Shown here piece by piece: positions 32,425 to 41,782 of a stretch of 64,000 nucleotides of DNA. The stretch is from assembly GCF_026262505.1 (NCBI RefSeq), contig NC_067204.1:21111300-21175299 (forward strand), given 5' to 3'. Both the position numbers and the translations under genes were made by a program. The notes beneath the pieces were generated by a model that made no database searches, was not told where the DNA came from, and saw only the letters and a list, made by a program, of their open reading frames with translations. How positions within the stretch are numbered: the stretch's first letter is position 1; each line of letters begins with the position of its first letter. Source of the DNA: Trichomonas vaginalis G3. Taxonomy: Eukaryota > Parabasalia > Trichomonadida > Trichomonadidae.

Positions 32425-32457
32425 GTGGGGCTTCCAGGCGCGTTGCGCCCTCTAGCC
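32425..32457 (+). other. Two-step hairpin at E3 left end
   Basis: GGGCT pairs with AGCCC (outer stem) and GGCGC with GCGCC (inner stem). In the E2 copies (35687-35718 and the inverse at 60531-60564) the inner stem is GGCAC/GTGCC, so both sides of a base pair changed together. Confidence 0.7.
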
Positions 32458-32670
32458 CATAAAAAATTTTGCCCAAGACCCAAGAGGAGGACCGAACCCC
32501 AGCCGACCAGCCGGTGACAAAACCAAAACCGTTGTTATTTACATCATATTAATAGTGTCACTTTTTAAAATATCACCTTTTATATCGCTTTTCACAAATT
32601 ATATATGTTTTCATGTTTTGTCACTTTTCTATCACTTTTCGGGTAAAAACATTTTTATTATTATATATAA

Positions 32671-34663
32671 ATGAATTTTACAAAACCGCCGTTACCGTTC
32701 TTTGGAAATAAGAGTAGATGTAAAGATATTATATTGAGAGAACTTAAGAAACTACCGAATGGTCTAACATTTGTAGATTTGTTCGGTGGAAGTTTCTATA
32801 TATCCCATTTATGTCATACCGTATGTTGTGCATGAAAAATAGCGCGACTTCACTTTTGACAAAAGTGACACCATTTCTGATGGTTTTGTCATTTATTTGT
32901 CAGATTTATAAATGGATAATAATGCTGTAAATCAGATATTAATTAAAAATATTTCAGATTTATGTTCGAATTGAAAAGCAAAATGATATTTTTTAATTGA
33001 AAAACGTTAATATCTGATATTTTGAAGTTTGTAATATTTGTTAGTATCTTAAATTATTGAATGCATACGTTTTTTATGTTCTCAATTTTAAAAAAATTGT
33101 GAAGAATTTAGTTTTTTGGAGATGGATGTTTAATATTTGTGAGTGAGAATGCAAGCAGGAGTTTGGTACTTTAAGGCTAGGTTGAGATAGATTTCCCATT
33201 ATATTATCTGTGAATATATTGTTTGAAAATTCAAGATATAAAAATATATTATCAAAAAATTTTATATTTTTAAATACAATAGGGTGGAAGTATAGGACGA
33301 TGAGATAGCAATGATATATTTTATAATGGGAGGTAATCTGAAGATAAGTAGCAAATTTTATGCGATTTTGATTGGGAGTTGGAGGGTGTGAGTACTATAG
33401 CATGTAATAGTATCTCACACCCTCCAATTCTTCCTATGGGGCCGAAAAATTTTTGGTGAAATGCGACGACATTTCACCAAAAATTTTCGGCGCCATATAG
33501 AGAACTATAGTCTGCGAGGTACTGATTCTATCTATGTACCTCGCAGACCATAGTTCTCAGCCAAAATGTCAAAAATTTCGGAAATTCGAAATAATTTTTT
33601 TTGAGAAAAAATTAACCGTTTAACATTGCCAAAAATCTAAAAAACTCACAATTTTTTTAAATTGATAACCCTCAAACCGTTTCCAATCAATAATTTGAGA
33701 GTCTATATGATAATGTAAAAGTTAAAACATTCAAGTATTTAAGTATTTCTTTAAAATATTAAGTTTTTTATTTTTCCAATAAAATTCTAATATCAAATAT
33801 TTTTATTTAACGATTAATTTTATTTATATTTTTATAGTTTTTTTTAAGAAAAAATATTGTTAGGGTTTTATGGATTTTCAATTAATATACAAGATAATTC
33901 ATGAATGTATATATTTCCAAGTTTTTAAGGATGCAACACTTTACATTTGTAAACTGTCAAAAATGAAGTCACGCTATTTTTCATGCATTACACCGTATTT
34001 CCTGACTCAAAGATTATATACAATGACTTCGACAACTATATGAACCGTCTCAAACATATTCCAGACACAAACAATATATTGAAAGAGTTAAAAGAAAAGA
34101 TACCTATAGGTAAGATGGAACGTATACCATTAGATAAGAAAAATATTGTGAGAGAGGTTTTGAAAAAAGCAGAATATATAGACTGGGATAGTATATCTGC
34201 TAGACTATTATATAGTGGTGCTATAAGAGTTCATGACATTGAAACACTTATGTCAAAAGTTTTATATCTTAACTATACAAATGTTTTCAAAGAGGACATA
34301 GAAAAATATATTGAGGGTATAGAGTTTGTGAGATGTCATTGGACAGATTTGTATGAAAAATATAAAGACAAGGAAAATGTTTTCTTTATAGTGGACCCGC
34401 CGTTCTATAACACATGGGATTTTCAATACCAAGTAGACTGGACTTTGAGAGACTCTTTAGAAACTTTAGACGTTTTACATAACCATCCATGCTTTTACTT
34501 TACATCCGATAAAAGTGGTTTGGAAACCGTTATGAGATGGTTAGAGGACATACATGACTATGAGTTTATATATGACAAGATAGAATATGAGAGAGGTCCT
34601 ATAAACTGCAGAAAGTGTCACAATAAAGAAATTTTATTAGTAAGTAAATGTGGTTTGAAATAG
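32671..34663 (+). pseudogene. E3 Dam-type (D12) adenine-N6 DNA methyltransferase, interrupted by insertion
   Basis: DNA adenine methyltransferase that would methylate element DNA. Landmarks of the D12/Dam class: PFFGNKSRCK, FVDLFGGS (AdoMet motif I), NDFDNYMNRL and FFIVDPPFYNTW (DPPF catalytic motif), then CFYFTSDKSG. Near-identical to the E2 gene at 36746-37560. The 1.17-kb element at 32825-33990 sits inside it. Leader ATTATTATATATAAATG is the same in both copies. Confidence 0.85.
32825..33990. mobile_element. 1.17-kb non-autonomous insertion in the E3 methyltransferase
   Basis: Flanked by ACCGTAT (32818-32824 and 33992-33998; 9 bp if one mismatch is allowed). Ends are inverted: TGCATGAAAAATAGCG then C/T-GACTTCA on both sides. 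No transposase. The uninterrupted E2 copy confirms the insertion. At 33376-33590 it contains one reversed, diverged unit of the multi-hairpin repeat found at 34931-35618. The family is unclear; a 7-9 bp duplication could fit a Mutator- or hAT-type mobilised element. Confidence 0.8.
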
Positions 34664-34779
34664 GACTACTTGTTTTAGTTTTTTTCCATTGTGTCATTTA
34701 TTTATTTGACGTGGCAGAAAAGTACAGAGAATATGAAGATGAACCAATGCCTGCAAATGTTCAGCATATGTACTCGTAA
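34648..34779 (+). CDS. E3 43-aa single-span membrane protein
   Basis: Complete short frame, MWFEIGLLVLVFFHCVIYLF, then an acidic/tyrosine-rich tail (EKYREYEDEPMPANVQ). One transmembrane helix near residues 4-20. It overlaps the end of the methyltransferase gene by 16 bp, and the same arrangement holds in E2 (37548-37679). Conservation of the frame in two copies supports it being a real gene. Confidence 0.6.
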   Translation: MWFEIGLLVLVFFHCVIYLFDVAEKYREYEDEPMPANVQHMYS

Positions 34780-34930
34780 GAGATATTTTGTTATATACGA
34801 AAACGATAAAAACAGTTTGACAGAAAAGTGACAACTTTACGTGTCAAAAATATAAAAAGTGATATTTTATTCATCATTATCTTCTTCATAATTTATTTCA
34901 TATTCTTCGTCTTACCAACAAAAGATGGGA

Positions 34931-35613
34931 ATGTGAACAATTGCGGGCAATTTTTAGCCATTTTGGCTTGGAACTAGAGCCTGCGAGGTACATGGATAGT
35001 ATCAGTACCTCACAGGCTCTAGTTCTCTATATGGCGCCGAGAAATTTTGGTGAAATGTGGTCGCATTTCACCAAAATTTTTTCGGCGCCATAGGATGAAT
35101 TGGAGGGTGAGAGATATTATTTCATACAATACTACTCTCACCCTCCAATTCCCAGCCAAAATGGCTAAAAATTGCCCGCAATGTGAACAATTGCGGGCAA
35201 TTTTTAGCCATTTTGGCTTGGAACTAGAGCCTGCGAGGTACATGGATAGTATCAGTACCTCACAGGCTCTAGTTCTCTATATGGCGCCGAGAAATTTTGG
35301 TGAAATGCGACCACGTTTCACCAAAATTTTTTCGGCGCCATAGGATGAATTGGAGGGTGAGAGATATTATTTCATACAATACTACTCTCACCCTCCAATT
35401 CCCAGCCAAAATGGCTAAAAATTGCCCGCAATGTGAACAATTGCGGGCAATTTTTAGCCATTTTGGCTTGGAACTAGAGCCTGCGAGGTACATGGATAGT
35501 ATCAGTACCTCACAGGCTCTAGTTCTCTATATGGCGCCGAGAAATTTTGGTGAAATGTGGTCGCATTTCACCAAAATTTTTTCGGCGCCATAGGATGAAT
35601 TGGAGGGTGAGAG

Positions 35614-35618
<5 letters not shown>
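34931..35618. repeat. 250-bp multi-hairpin tandem array (2.75 copies)
   Basis: Units start at 34931, 35181 and 35431 with a period of exactly 250 bp; the third is cut off at 35618. Each unit has four strong palindromes: (a) around GCGGGCAATTTTTAGCCATT; (b) CTAGAGCCTGCGAGGTAC with its complement; (c) GGCGCCGA...TTTTGGTGAAATG; (d) GGAGGGTGAGAG with CTCTCACCCTCC. In the middle unit the loop of (c) is inverted relative to the other two (GTGGTCGC versus GCGACCAC). ORFs here are artefacts of the palindromes. Confidence 0.93.
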
Positions 35619-35682
<64 letters not shown>

Positions 35683-36710
35683 TAGTGGGGCTTCCAGGCA
35701 CTTCGTGCCTTCTAGCCCTGAAGATGTTTAGTATAAATGAAGTCTTAGAGGACAAACATGACTATGAGTTTTGATATGACAAGATAGAATATGAGAGAGG
35801 TCCTATAAACCGGGAAAGGTTATATAAACATCTGTCATATTACTCAGAATATTATAAGAATTCATAAAAATATATTTTAGGTGAAGAAGGTGAGATTTCA
35901 CCTGTTTTTTCACCTCATTTTTCACCTCTTGAATTTTCATGAATTTCATCGTAAAGACTTTGTCAAGATTTCATCGTAAAGACTTTGTCAAGACTTCTTC
36001 GTAAAGACTTTGTCAAAACTTCATCGTAAAGACTTTGTCAAAACTTCATCGTAAAGACTTTGTCAAAACTTCATCGTAAAGACTTTGTCAAAACTTCATC
36101 GTAAAGACTTTGTCAAAACTTCATCGTAAAGACTTTGTCAAGATTTCTTCGTAAAGACTTTGTCAAGATTTCTTCGTAAAGACTTTGTCAAAACTTCATC
36201 GTAATGAGCGTAAATCAGACAAAAAATATATTTTAGGGTAGAGGGGTATATCTACCCCGTTTTCTACCCTCTTTTCTACCCCATATGTACTTATTGAAAA
36301 AGTATGTGTTCCATCTGTCATTTTACTCAGAATTTTACACCAAAAATATATTTTAGGTGAAGAGGTGAGATTTCACCTGTTTTTTCACCTAATTTTTCAC
36401 CCTCTTGAATTTTCAATGAAATTTACACCAAATATACTACTAGGGTCATTTACGAAGAAATCTCAACAAAGTCTTTACGAAGAAATCTTGACAAAACATA
36501 GACAAGAAAGTTCATGAGAAATTAGATGAAGAAGTCTTAACAAAGTCTTTACGAAGAAATTCATGAAAATTCATGAGGTGAAAAAAGAGGTGAAAAAAGA
36601 GGTGAAATCTCACCTCTTCACCTAAAATATATTTTTGGGTCATTTACACTCATTTACGAAGAAGTCTTAACAAAGTCTTTACGAAGAAGTGTCATATAAA
36701 CATCTGTCAC
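35619..36710 (+). repeat. E2 left inverted end
   Basis: Homopolymer, two-step hairpin (35687-35718), a captured methyltransferase fragment (35745-35815), hairpin cassettes of the GGTGAA/TTCACC type, a 25-bp tandem array (35947-36200), a GGGTAGA/TCTACCC cassette variant (36235-36285), and a captured KilA-N fragment (about 36497-36534). Matches 59475-60721 in inverse. Confidence 0.85.
35947..36200 (+). repeat. 25-bp tandem array in E2 end (10 copies)
   Basis: GTAAAGACTTTGTCA recurs every 25 bp from 35951 to 36190, ten times, with small changes in the spacer (AAGATTTC, AAACTTCA). A noisy inverted counterpart lies at 60020-60290. Confidence 0.92.
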
Positions 36711-36745
36711 TTTTCAGGAAAAAACATTTTTATTATTATATATAA

Positions 36746-37560
36746 ATGAATTTTACAAAACCACCGTTACCCTTCTTTGGAAATAAGAGTAGATGTAAAG
36801 ATATTCTATTGAGAGAACTTAAGAAACTACCGAATGGTCTAACATTTGTAGACTTGTTCGGTGGAAGTTTCTATATATCTCATTTGTGCCATACAATATT
36901 TCCTGACTCAAAGATTATATGCAATGACTTCGACAACTATATGAACCGTCTCAAACATATACCAGACACAAACAAAATATTGAAAGAGTTAAAAGAAAAG
37001 ATACCTATAGGTAAGATGGAACGTATACCATTAGATAAGAAAAATATTGTCAGAGAGGTTTTGAAAAAGGCAGAGTATATTGACTGGGATAGTATATCTG
37101 CTAGACTATTATATAGTGGTGCTATAAGAGTTCATGACATTGAACACTTATGTCAAAAGTTTTATATCTTAACTATACAAATGTTTTCAAAGAGAACATA
37201 GAAAAATATATTGAGGGTATAGAGTTTGTGAGATGTCATTGGACAGAGTTGTATGAAAAATATAAAGACAAGGAAAATGTTTTCTTTATAGTGGACCCGC
37301 CGTTCTATAACACATGGGATTTTCAATACCAAGTAGACTGGACTTTGAGAGACTCTTTAGAAACTTTAGACGTTTTACATAACCATCCATGCTTTTACTT
37401 TACATCCGATAAAAGTGGTTTGGAAACCGTTATGAGATGGTTAGAGGACATACATGACTATGAGTTTAGATATGACAAGATAGAATATGAGAAGAGGTCC
37501 TATAAACTGGAGAAAGTGTCATAACAAAGAAATTTTACTAGTAAGTAATGTGGTTTGAAA
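36746..37560 (+). pseudogene. E2 Dam-type adenine-N6 methyltransferase, broken
   Basis: Second copy of the D12-class methyltransferase: PFFGNKSRCK, FVDLFGGSFYISHL, NDFDNYMNRL, VDPPFYNTW and CFYFTSDKSG are all present. It directly follows the left inverted end, with the leader ATTATTATATATAAATG. It would modify GATC-like or other adenines in element DNA, perhaps to mark self or to evade host nucleases (inference). Broken, about two breaks. Confidence 0.85.
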
Positions 37561-37679
37561 TAGGACTACTTGTTTTAGGTTTTTTCCATTGTGTCATTTA
37601 CTTATTTGACGTGGCAGAAAGATATAGAGAATATGAAGATGAACCAATGCCTGCAAATGTTCAGTATATGTACTCGTAA
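37548..37679 (+). CDS. E2 43-aa single-span membrane protein
   Basis: MWFEIGLLVLGFFHCVIYLF then DVAERYREYEDEPMPANV. It differs from the E3 copy by only a few residues. One transmembrane helix and an acidic tail. Immediately follows the methyltransferase and precedes the gene at 37703. Confidence 0.6.
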   Translation: MWFEIGLLVLGFFHCVIYLFDVAERYREYEDEPMPANVQYMYS

Positions 37680-37684
37680 GAGAT

Positions 37685-37702
37685 ATTTTTATCTAATATT
37701 AA
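37685..37702 (+). promoter_or_regulatory. T-rich leader of structural-class gene
   Basis: TTTTTATCTAATATTAA directly before ATG 37703. Similar leaders at 38064-38081 and 43341-43358 have TTTTTACATAT followed by TAAATG or TAAAATG. This class differs from the TGTAAGAACA class and from the host initiator. Confidence 0.55.
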
Positions 37703-38063
37703 ATGGACGCACAGAACTTAGCGAATGCACAGCAACCTGGACAACCAAACCCAGAGAATATTCAAATGAAGTTAGAATACAAACTGCAATGGCAAACTAT
37801 GGTCAAGTGCCAACAGATGTACAAATGCAAACTGCCATGTCAAATGACGCTGCGTTAGGCTTACCACCATGGTATGCAAATATGAGATGGAAAGAGTTTT
37901 ATACAAACCTGAAGTGGGATATAAACAACTCTATGCAGATGACGCGAACACAGGAGTTGACCCAGAGTATGTTTTCTACCAGAGGAGAAATAGAATGTAT
38001 GAGCTCCAGTTAAAAAATGCTATGGAACTCAACAGGAAACGTAAGAGACTAGGCGGACATTAG
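37703..38063 (+). pseudogene. E2 small Gln/Asn-rich protein gene, broken
   Basis: Starts DAQNLANAQQPGQPNPENIQ; the distal part holds LPPWYANMRWKEFYTNLKWD and a basic C-terminal helix (LNRKRKRLGGH). It is conserved in the E3 copy at 60876 onward. Possibly a minor virion or DNA-binding protein because of the basic tail. About two breaks. Confidence 0.5.
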
Positions 38064-38081
38064 ATTTTTACATATAGTAAA
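38064..38081 (+). promoter_or_regulatory. T-rich leader before amphipathic protein gene
   Basis: ATTTTTACATATAGTAAA directly before ATG 38082. Nearly the same as TATTTTTACATATATTAA before the penton-like gene at 43359. Confidence 0.55.
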
Positions 38082-38324
38082 ATGGGTTTCTTCAGTAGTA
38101 TTGGAAACTTCTTTCGAAATGTTGGAAGAGGTATATGGAATGGAATAAAAACCGTAGGAAGAGGAATTTGGAACGGAGTCAAAAATATTGGTAAAAGAGT
38201 AGGTCAGTTCGTTGGTATTATACCTAAAGACCCTGAACCAGAAGAACAAGCTCCTGTTATACAACAGCCTGAACCTGCACCACAGTCTAGTTGGCAACCA
38301 AATCCAACACCTCAACCGTATTAA
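38082..38324 (+). CDS. E2 80-aa amphipathic, proline-tailed protein
   Basis: The N-terminal half repeats an aromatic/basic pattern (FRNVGRGIWNGIKTVGRGIW, then NGVKNIGKRVGQFVG), giving an amphipathic helix like the E1 proteins at 3841 and 4107. The C-terminal half is Pro/Gln/Glu-rich (PEPEEQAPVIQQPEPAPQ). Membrane-active virion peptide is the best guess. A noisy copy lies at 61324-61577. Confidence 0.6.
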   Translation: MGFFSSIGNFFRNVGRGIWNGIKTVGRGIWNGVKNIGKRVGQFVGIIPKDPEPEEQAPVIQQPEPAPQSSWQPNPTPQPY

Positions 38325-38328
38325 AAAA

Positions 38329-39176
38329 TTATATTTTTACCGTTCGATAGTAGTTGTATATGAAACTAAGTTCTAAGTAAAACGCGTGGTATAATGGAAC
38401 TATTCTCTTTCTTCCATCTGTTGTAAACCATACTTGAAAGTCTGAAATACTTCCACTCGGTGGTTCATATAGCTTTGTAGGTTTTTCGTAAAAGTCATTT
38501 GCCAAGCATAAAAAAGAGTTTTGTGCACCAGAAAATGAAGCATGAACGATAATAGCATCTGAGTCGAAAACATTTTCATATGTTCCATTAGGGTTTTCGA
38601 CTTCATAAAAGTTCGGGTGTACTGGATATTCTGCAGGCTGATTTAACATCCTCAAAAATCTATACCATGCCAAGTTGTTATATTTTGTAGAAATATAAAC
38701 GTCTTCTCCAAGGTCTTCTATTCTATTGATTTTAACAGTTGCATTTTTCCTGTCATATAAAATATCGAGATGGTACTCTCCTTCGTCAATGTTGTACTGT
38801 TTTGCATATTCGAGATAGATATCGTTTATTTTTTCTTGAAAGCTTGAAGAGTTGTTTCTAAGTTTACAAGCAAACTAACTTGTAAAAGTTTTCCCTGTTC
38901 AAATTTCTCATACGTATGTTTTTCTTTGTTATAGTATCGAATTTCAAAAGCGACCGTAAATGGGAAACCATGTATGGCTTCTGAAATGAACTTCATTCTA
39001 CGAAAGCCAACAGCTTTTGTGACGGATGGGTCTCTTAACCATCTCAATGGGTAGTCAAAACGATAGCCTTCATGCTTTACGGTCTCTGTCTCAAACTTTT
39101 GACCGACATTCGTAAAAAGTTCATCTAATGGTTTAGTTGTAGCAACTCTTGAATTTTCTTTTTCTATTGAAAGCAT
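38329..39176 (-). pseudogene. E2 penton-like protein gene A, broken
   Basis: Paralogue of 43359-44219. It starts MLSIEKENSRVATTKPLDEL; the middle has FDYPLRWLRDPSVTKAVGFR and the end ALFVHASFS-type, NSFLCLANDF and SDFQVWFTTDGRKRIVPLYH. Beta-rich, with no catalytic motif. Likely vertex (penton) or minor capsid protein, inferred from the family pattern and neighbourhood. Broken, about one or two breaks. It converges with the amphipathic protein gene. Confidence 0.5.
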
Positions 39177-39194
39177 ATTTTATCTAGAATAAAA

Positions 39195-40388
39195 ATGTCG
39201 AAAGAAACAGCGTCTATGAGAGAAATACAACACAACCGACAACTCATTTTGCAAGCTCTAAATAAGAACACAACAAACTTTTCAAACTATTCTAAGATAT
39301 CTGAGTCATTGAAAGAAGGAAACTTGACGATAAACCCAATGACAGACGAGTTTCTGTTTCAAGACAGTAAGAACCATACTGTTTGTATAAATCCAACAAA
39401 AAGAACTTTAAACGAGAAACCTATAGATGAACTTCTTTTGAAGGCAGATATTGACAACAAAGCTGACAAAGAGTATGTTGACGATGAGTTAGCACGTGTG
39501 GCTAGTGCGTTAGTGAAGAAGGCAGATAAGGAATATGTGAATGAAAAAGATGAAAAAATTATAGAAAGGGTTGAATGGTACCATGAACGGACAACAAAGA
39601 TTTTAAAAGGTAAAGCCGATACAGGGTGGGTTTCAGGATGTTTAGACCTTAAAGCCGACAAAGAAACTGTAGATATGTTGACACAAACGGTTTCAAGTCA
39701 TACCAGAGGTTTAATGGAAGATGGACAACAGTTGAAAGAGCTTGAGAAAGGTGTTACAGAGTTAAGGAATACAAAAGCAGACTCGACATGGATAAAAGGA
39801 TATGTAGATGCAACAAAAGAACGTATTTTCGCATGGACAGAAGGAACATACCCACAAAAATATCATAGACATAGCATCTCTGACGTAAATGAACTTGAAG
39901 AAAAGTTATATAAAAAAGCAGACAAAACAGAGCTTCAAACATTAAAGACAGAAATACTTCAAACAATATATCCTATAGGTTCTATTTACACGTCAATGAA
40001 CTCTACCAGACCAGAAGTAGTACTTGGTTTTGGAACTTGGACTCAAATAGTCGAAAGGTTTTTGTATTGTGCAAACTCTTCAAAGGTAACAGGTGGAAGT
40101 AAAACGATTTCAGGTGAAAACTTACCTGCACACAGTCACTACATAAATTTAACTACAGCTGAAGCAGGTTGGCATAAGCATAGATATTGGGATTGGACAG
40201 GAATGACAAAAGGTAAAGGATATGATGTTAAAGACGACGTTAAGTTTGCTATAAATTGTTACTGGGATGACACGCAGGGAGGAGGAAGCCATACACATCG
40301 CATTACAGGATATTCGGAAACAACGGGACAGAGTAAAGACTACATGCCACCTTACATGACAGTTTACGCATGGTATAGAAATGCTTAG
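39195..40388 (+). CDS. E2 phage-type tail-fibre/collar protein
   Basis: 397 residues, fully open. A helical N-terminus is followed by fibre-type coiled-coil repeats (NKADKEYVDDEL, KKADKEYVNEKD, LKADKETVDML, YKKADKTELQTL), then an HRHSISDVNELEEKL element, a classic phage fibre repeat, and the collar/gp10-like C-terminal domain: YPIGSIYTSMNSTRPEVVLG, FGTWTQIVERFLYC, GGSKTISGENLPAHSHY and YMPPYMTVYAWYRNA. It is probably a trimeric receptor-binding spike. It diverges from penton-like gene A with an 18-bp gap. The C-terminal domain is close to that of E1, although the N-terminal parts differ. Confidence 0.85.
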   Translation: MSKETASMREIQHNRQLILQALNKNTTNFSNYSKISESLKEGNLTINPMTDEFLFQDSKNHTVCINPTKRTLNEKPIDELLLKADIDNKADKEYVDDELARVASALVKKADKEYVNEKDEKIIERVEWYHERTTKILKGKADTGWVSGCLDLKADKETVDMLTQTVSSHTRGLMEDGQQLKELEKGVTELRNTKADSTWIKGYVDATKERIFAWTEGTYPQKYHRHSISDVNELEEKLYKKADKTELQTLKTEILQTIYPIGSIYTSMNSTRPEVVLGFGTWTQIVERFLYCANSSKVTGGSKTISGENLPAHSHYINLTTAEAGWHKHRYWDWTGMTKGKGYDVKDDVKFAINCYWDDTQGGGSHTHRITGYSETTGQSKDYMPPYMTVYAWYRNA

Positions 40389-41344
40389 TCGTCATTTTCA
40401 ACTTCTTTAGCATATTCGTCAGGAGTTGTCTTATATTTGTTAGGAACTGTCTTTGAAAGTATACCACCTTGAACTTTGACAAGTTTGAAACGAGGTCTGA
40501 CAATAGTAGTTTTATCTTCTGCTTGCAGTGTGTACATTTTGCCATGTTTGCCTAAAACTTCATAATATTCTCTTGTATACTTTCTTCTATTTTTACGAAC
40601 ACGAATGTGAGTACCTGTCGAGTTCCCATTGTTGTCATAGTCAATAGTATTTTCATATGGGTCGCGTTTAGGTATTTCTATTTTTACTTTGTCACCTTTC
40701 TTAAGTTTGAAGCCTGGCATTCTTTCTTGTTTGTCTCTTTTGACTAAACTATTAAATATATAGTCTTTCTCTAAGTCGGGGTTGTTTTTCATTTCTTCGG
40801 GGGAGTGGTTTCCCAAACCTTTTTGTTTACGGCTATTGTAAATATTTAAAACTTGTCTCATCTTTGCCATGGAGAAGTGTCTGTACTTGTCGTCATATGA
40901 CATTTCATCTACCTCACCACCTTGTGGTTGGTTTAAGTCTCTTAAGATTTTTATACAACTGTCAATGACACCAAGAGCAGAATGGTTTTGGTCGACAATG
41001 AAATATTGGTTTACATTTTTTGAACGCAGATAGTTTTTAATATCGTCTGATTTGAAAGAACGTTCACAGTCAGATGTCAGTTTTGTTGGATGGTATTTGT
41101 CAACGAATATTGTCAAAGCAGTTTTCACATCTAAAATATTTTTGGACTGTAATGGTATGGCTTCACAGTATCTTGTGTTTTGACCGACAAATATTAGCCA
41201 GTATGGTGGTCCATCTTCTCTATACCTCGGAATGTTTTCCAAGATATCCATAAACCAAGCATTTGGTGTTGAACTAAAGATTTTTATCATGAGTGCTTTC
41301 TTTGTCGCTTTAGAAACATAGGGGTCCTTGTTTGGATTCGTCAT
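40385..41344 (-). CDS. E2 retroviral-type integrase (rve fold)
   Basis: 319 residues. The catalytic core is WFMDILENIPRY, then LTSDCERSFKSDDIKNYL, and a third acidic residue in LGVIDSCIKILRDL with exactly 35 residues between the second and third, as in D,D(35) integrases. It is followed by NSRKQKGLGNHSPEEM, the conserved tail of the core in Polinton integrases, and a basic C-terminal chromo/SH3-like part (FKLKKGDKVKIEIPKRD, REYYEVLGKHGKMYTLQAED). It overlaps the fibre gene stop by 4 bp, tail to tail. Confidence 0.85.
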   Translation of the reverse strand: MTNPNKDPYVSKATKKALMIKIFSSTPNAWFMDILENIPRYREDGPPYWLIFVGQNTRYCEAIPLQSKNILDVKTALTIFVDKYHPTKLTSDCERSFKSDDIKNYLRSKNVNQYFIVDQNHSALGVIDSCIKILRDLNQPQGGEVDEMSYDDKYRHFSMAKMRQVLNIYNSRKQKGLGNHSPEEMKNNPDLEKDYIFNSLVKRDKQERMPGFKLKKGDKVKIEIPKRDPYENTIDYDNNGNSTGTHIRVRKNRRKYTREYYEVLGKHGKMYTLQAEDKTTIVRPRFKLVKVQGGILSKTVPNKYKTTPDEYAKEVENDD

Positions 41345-41361
41345 TTTTTACCCTATAAGAA

Positions 41362-41763
41362 ATGGGTTTATTTGGCGCATTAGCAGGAGTTGCATCCAGA
41401 TTTTTGCCCGCAGTGGGAACAATAGCCAGAGGTGTATTTGGAGTTGGAAGGAAGATTTTGAGTACATTAGGTATACTTAAAGAGAAAGCACAACCTATTA
41501 TACAAACTGTACAGAAAGGTTGGGATGTAGCACGAGATGCAGCAAATCTTATTCCAAATCCTGAAACAAGAGGAAAAGTTCAAGGATGGATGGACAATGT
41601 TTCCAGACAAGCAGGAAACTACTATAACAAAGCAAATGACTACTATAACCAAGCAGGGCACTATATGGACCAAGGTGAAAGATTCTTTAACAGAGGATAT
41701 AACCATGCACAACAATGGGTAAACAATAACCAACCGCAACCACCTCAAACTTGGGGAATGTAA
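41362..41763 (+). CDS. E2 133-aa amphipathic virion-type protein
   Basis: N-terminus GLFGALAGVASRFLPAVGTI is hydrophobic and Gly-rich, then a basic helix (GVGRKILSTLGILKEKAQPI) and a Tyr/Asn/Gln-rich tail with repeats of the YYNQAGHYMDQG kind. The composition matches a membrane-penetration protein such as adenovirus pVI; homology was not tested. It diverges from the integrase. Confidence 0.6.
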   Translation: MGLFGALAGVASRFLPAVGTIARGVFGVGRKILSTLGILKEKAQPIIQTVQKGWDVARDAANLIPNPETRGKVQGWMDNVSRQAGNYYNKANDYYNQAGHYMDQGERFFNRGYNHAQQWVNNNQPQPPQTWGM

Positions 41764-41782
41764 AATTTTTTACTGAGATGAA

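Noticed and set aside
32425-32457. tRNA-like or SINE-type sequence at the GC-rich hairpin
   Set aside because: Only a two-step hairpin, no cloverleaf or promoter boxes; its place at element ends explains it better, although the adjacent A-run first suggested a retroposon.
35047-35774. Several 74-98 aa frames on both strands
   Set aside because: Mirror-image frames produced by the palindromic 250-bp repeat.
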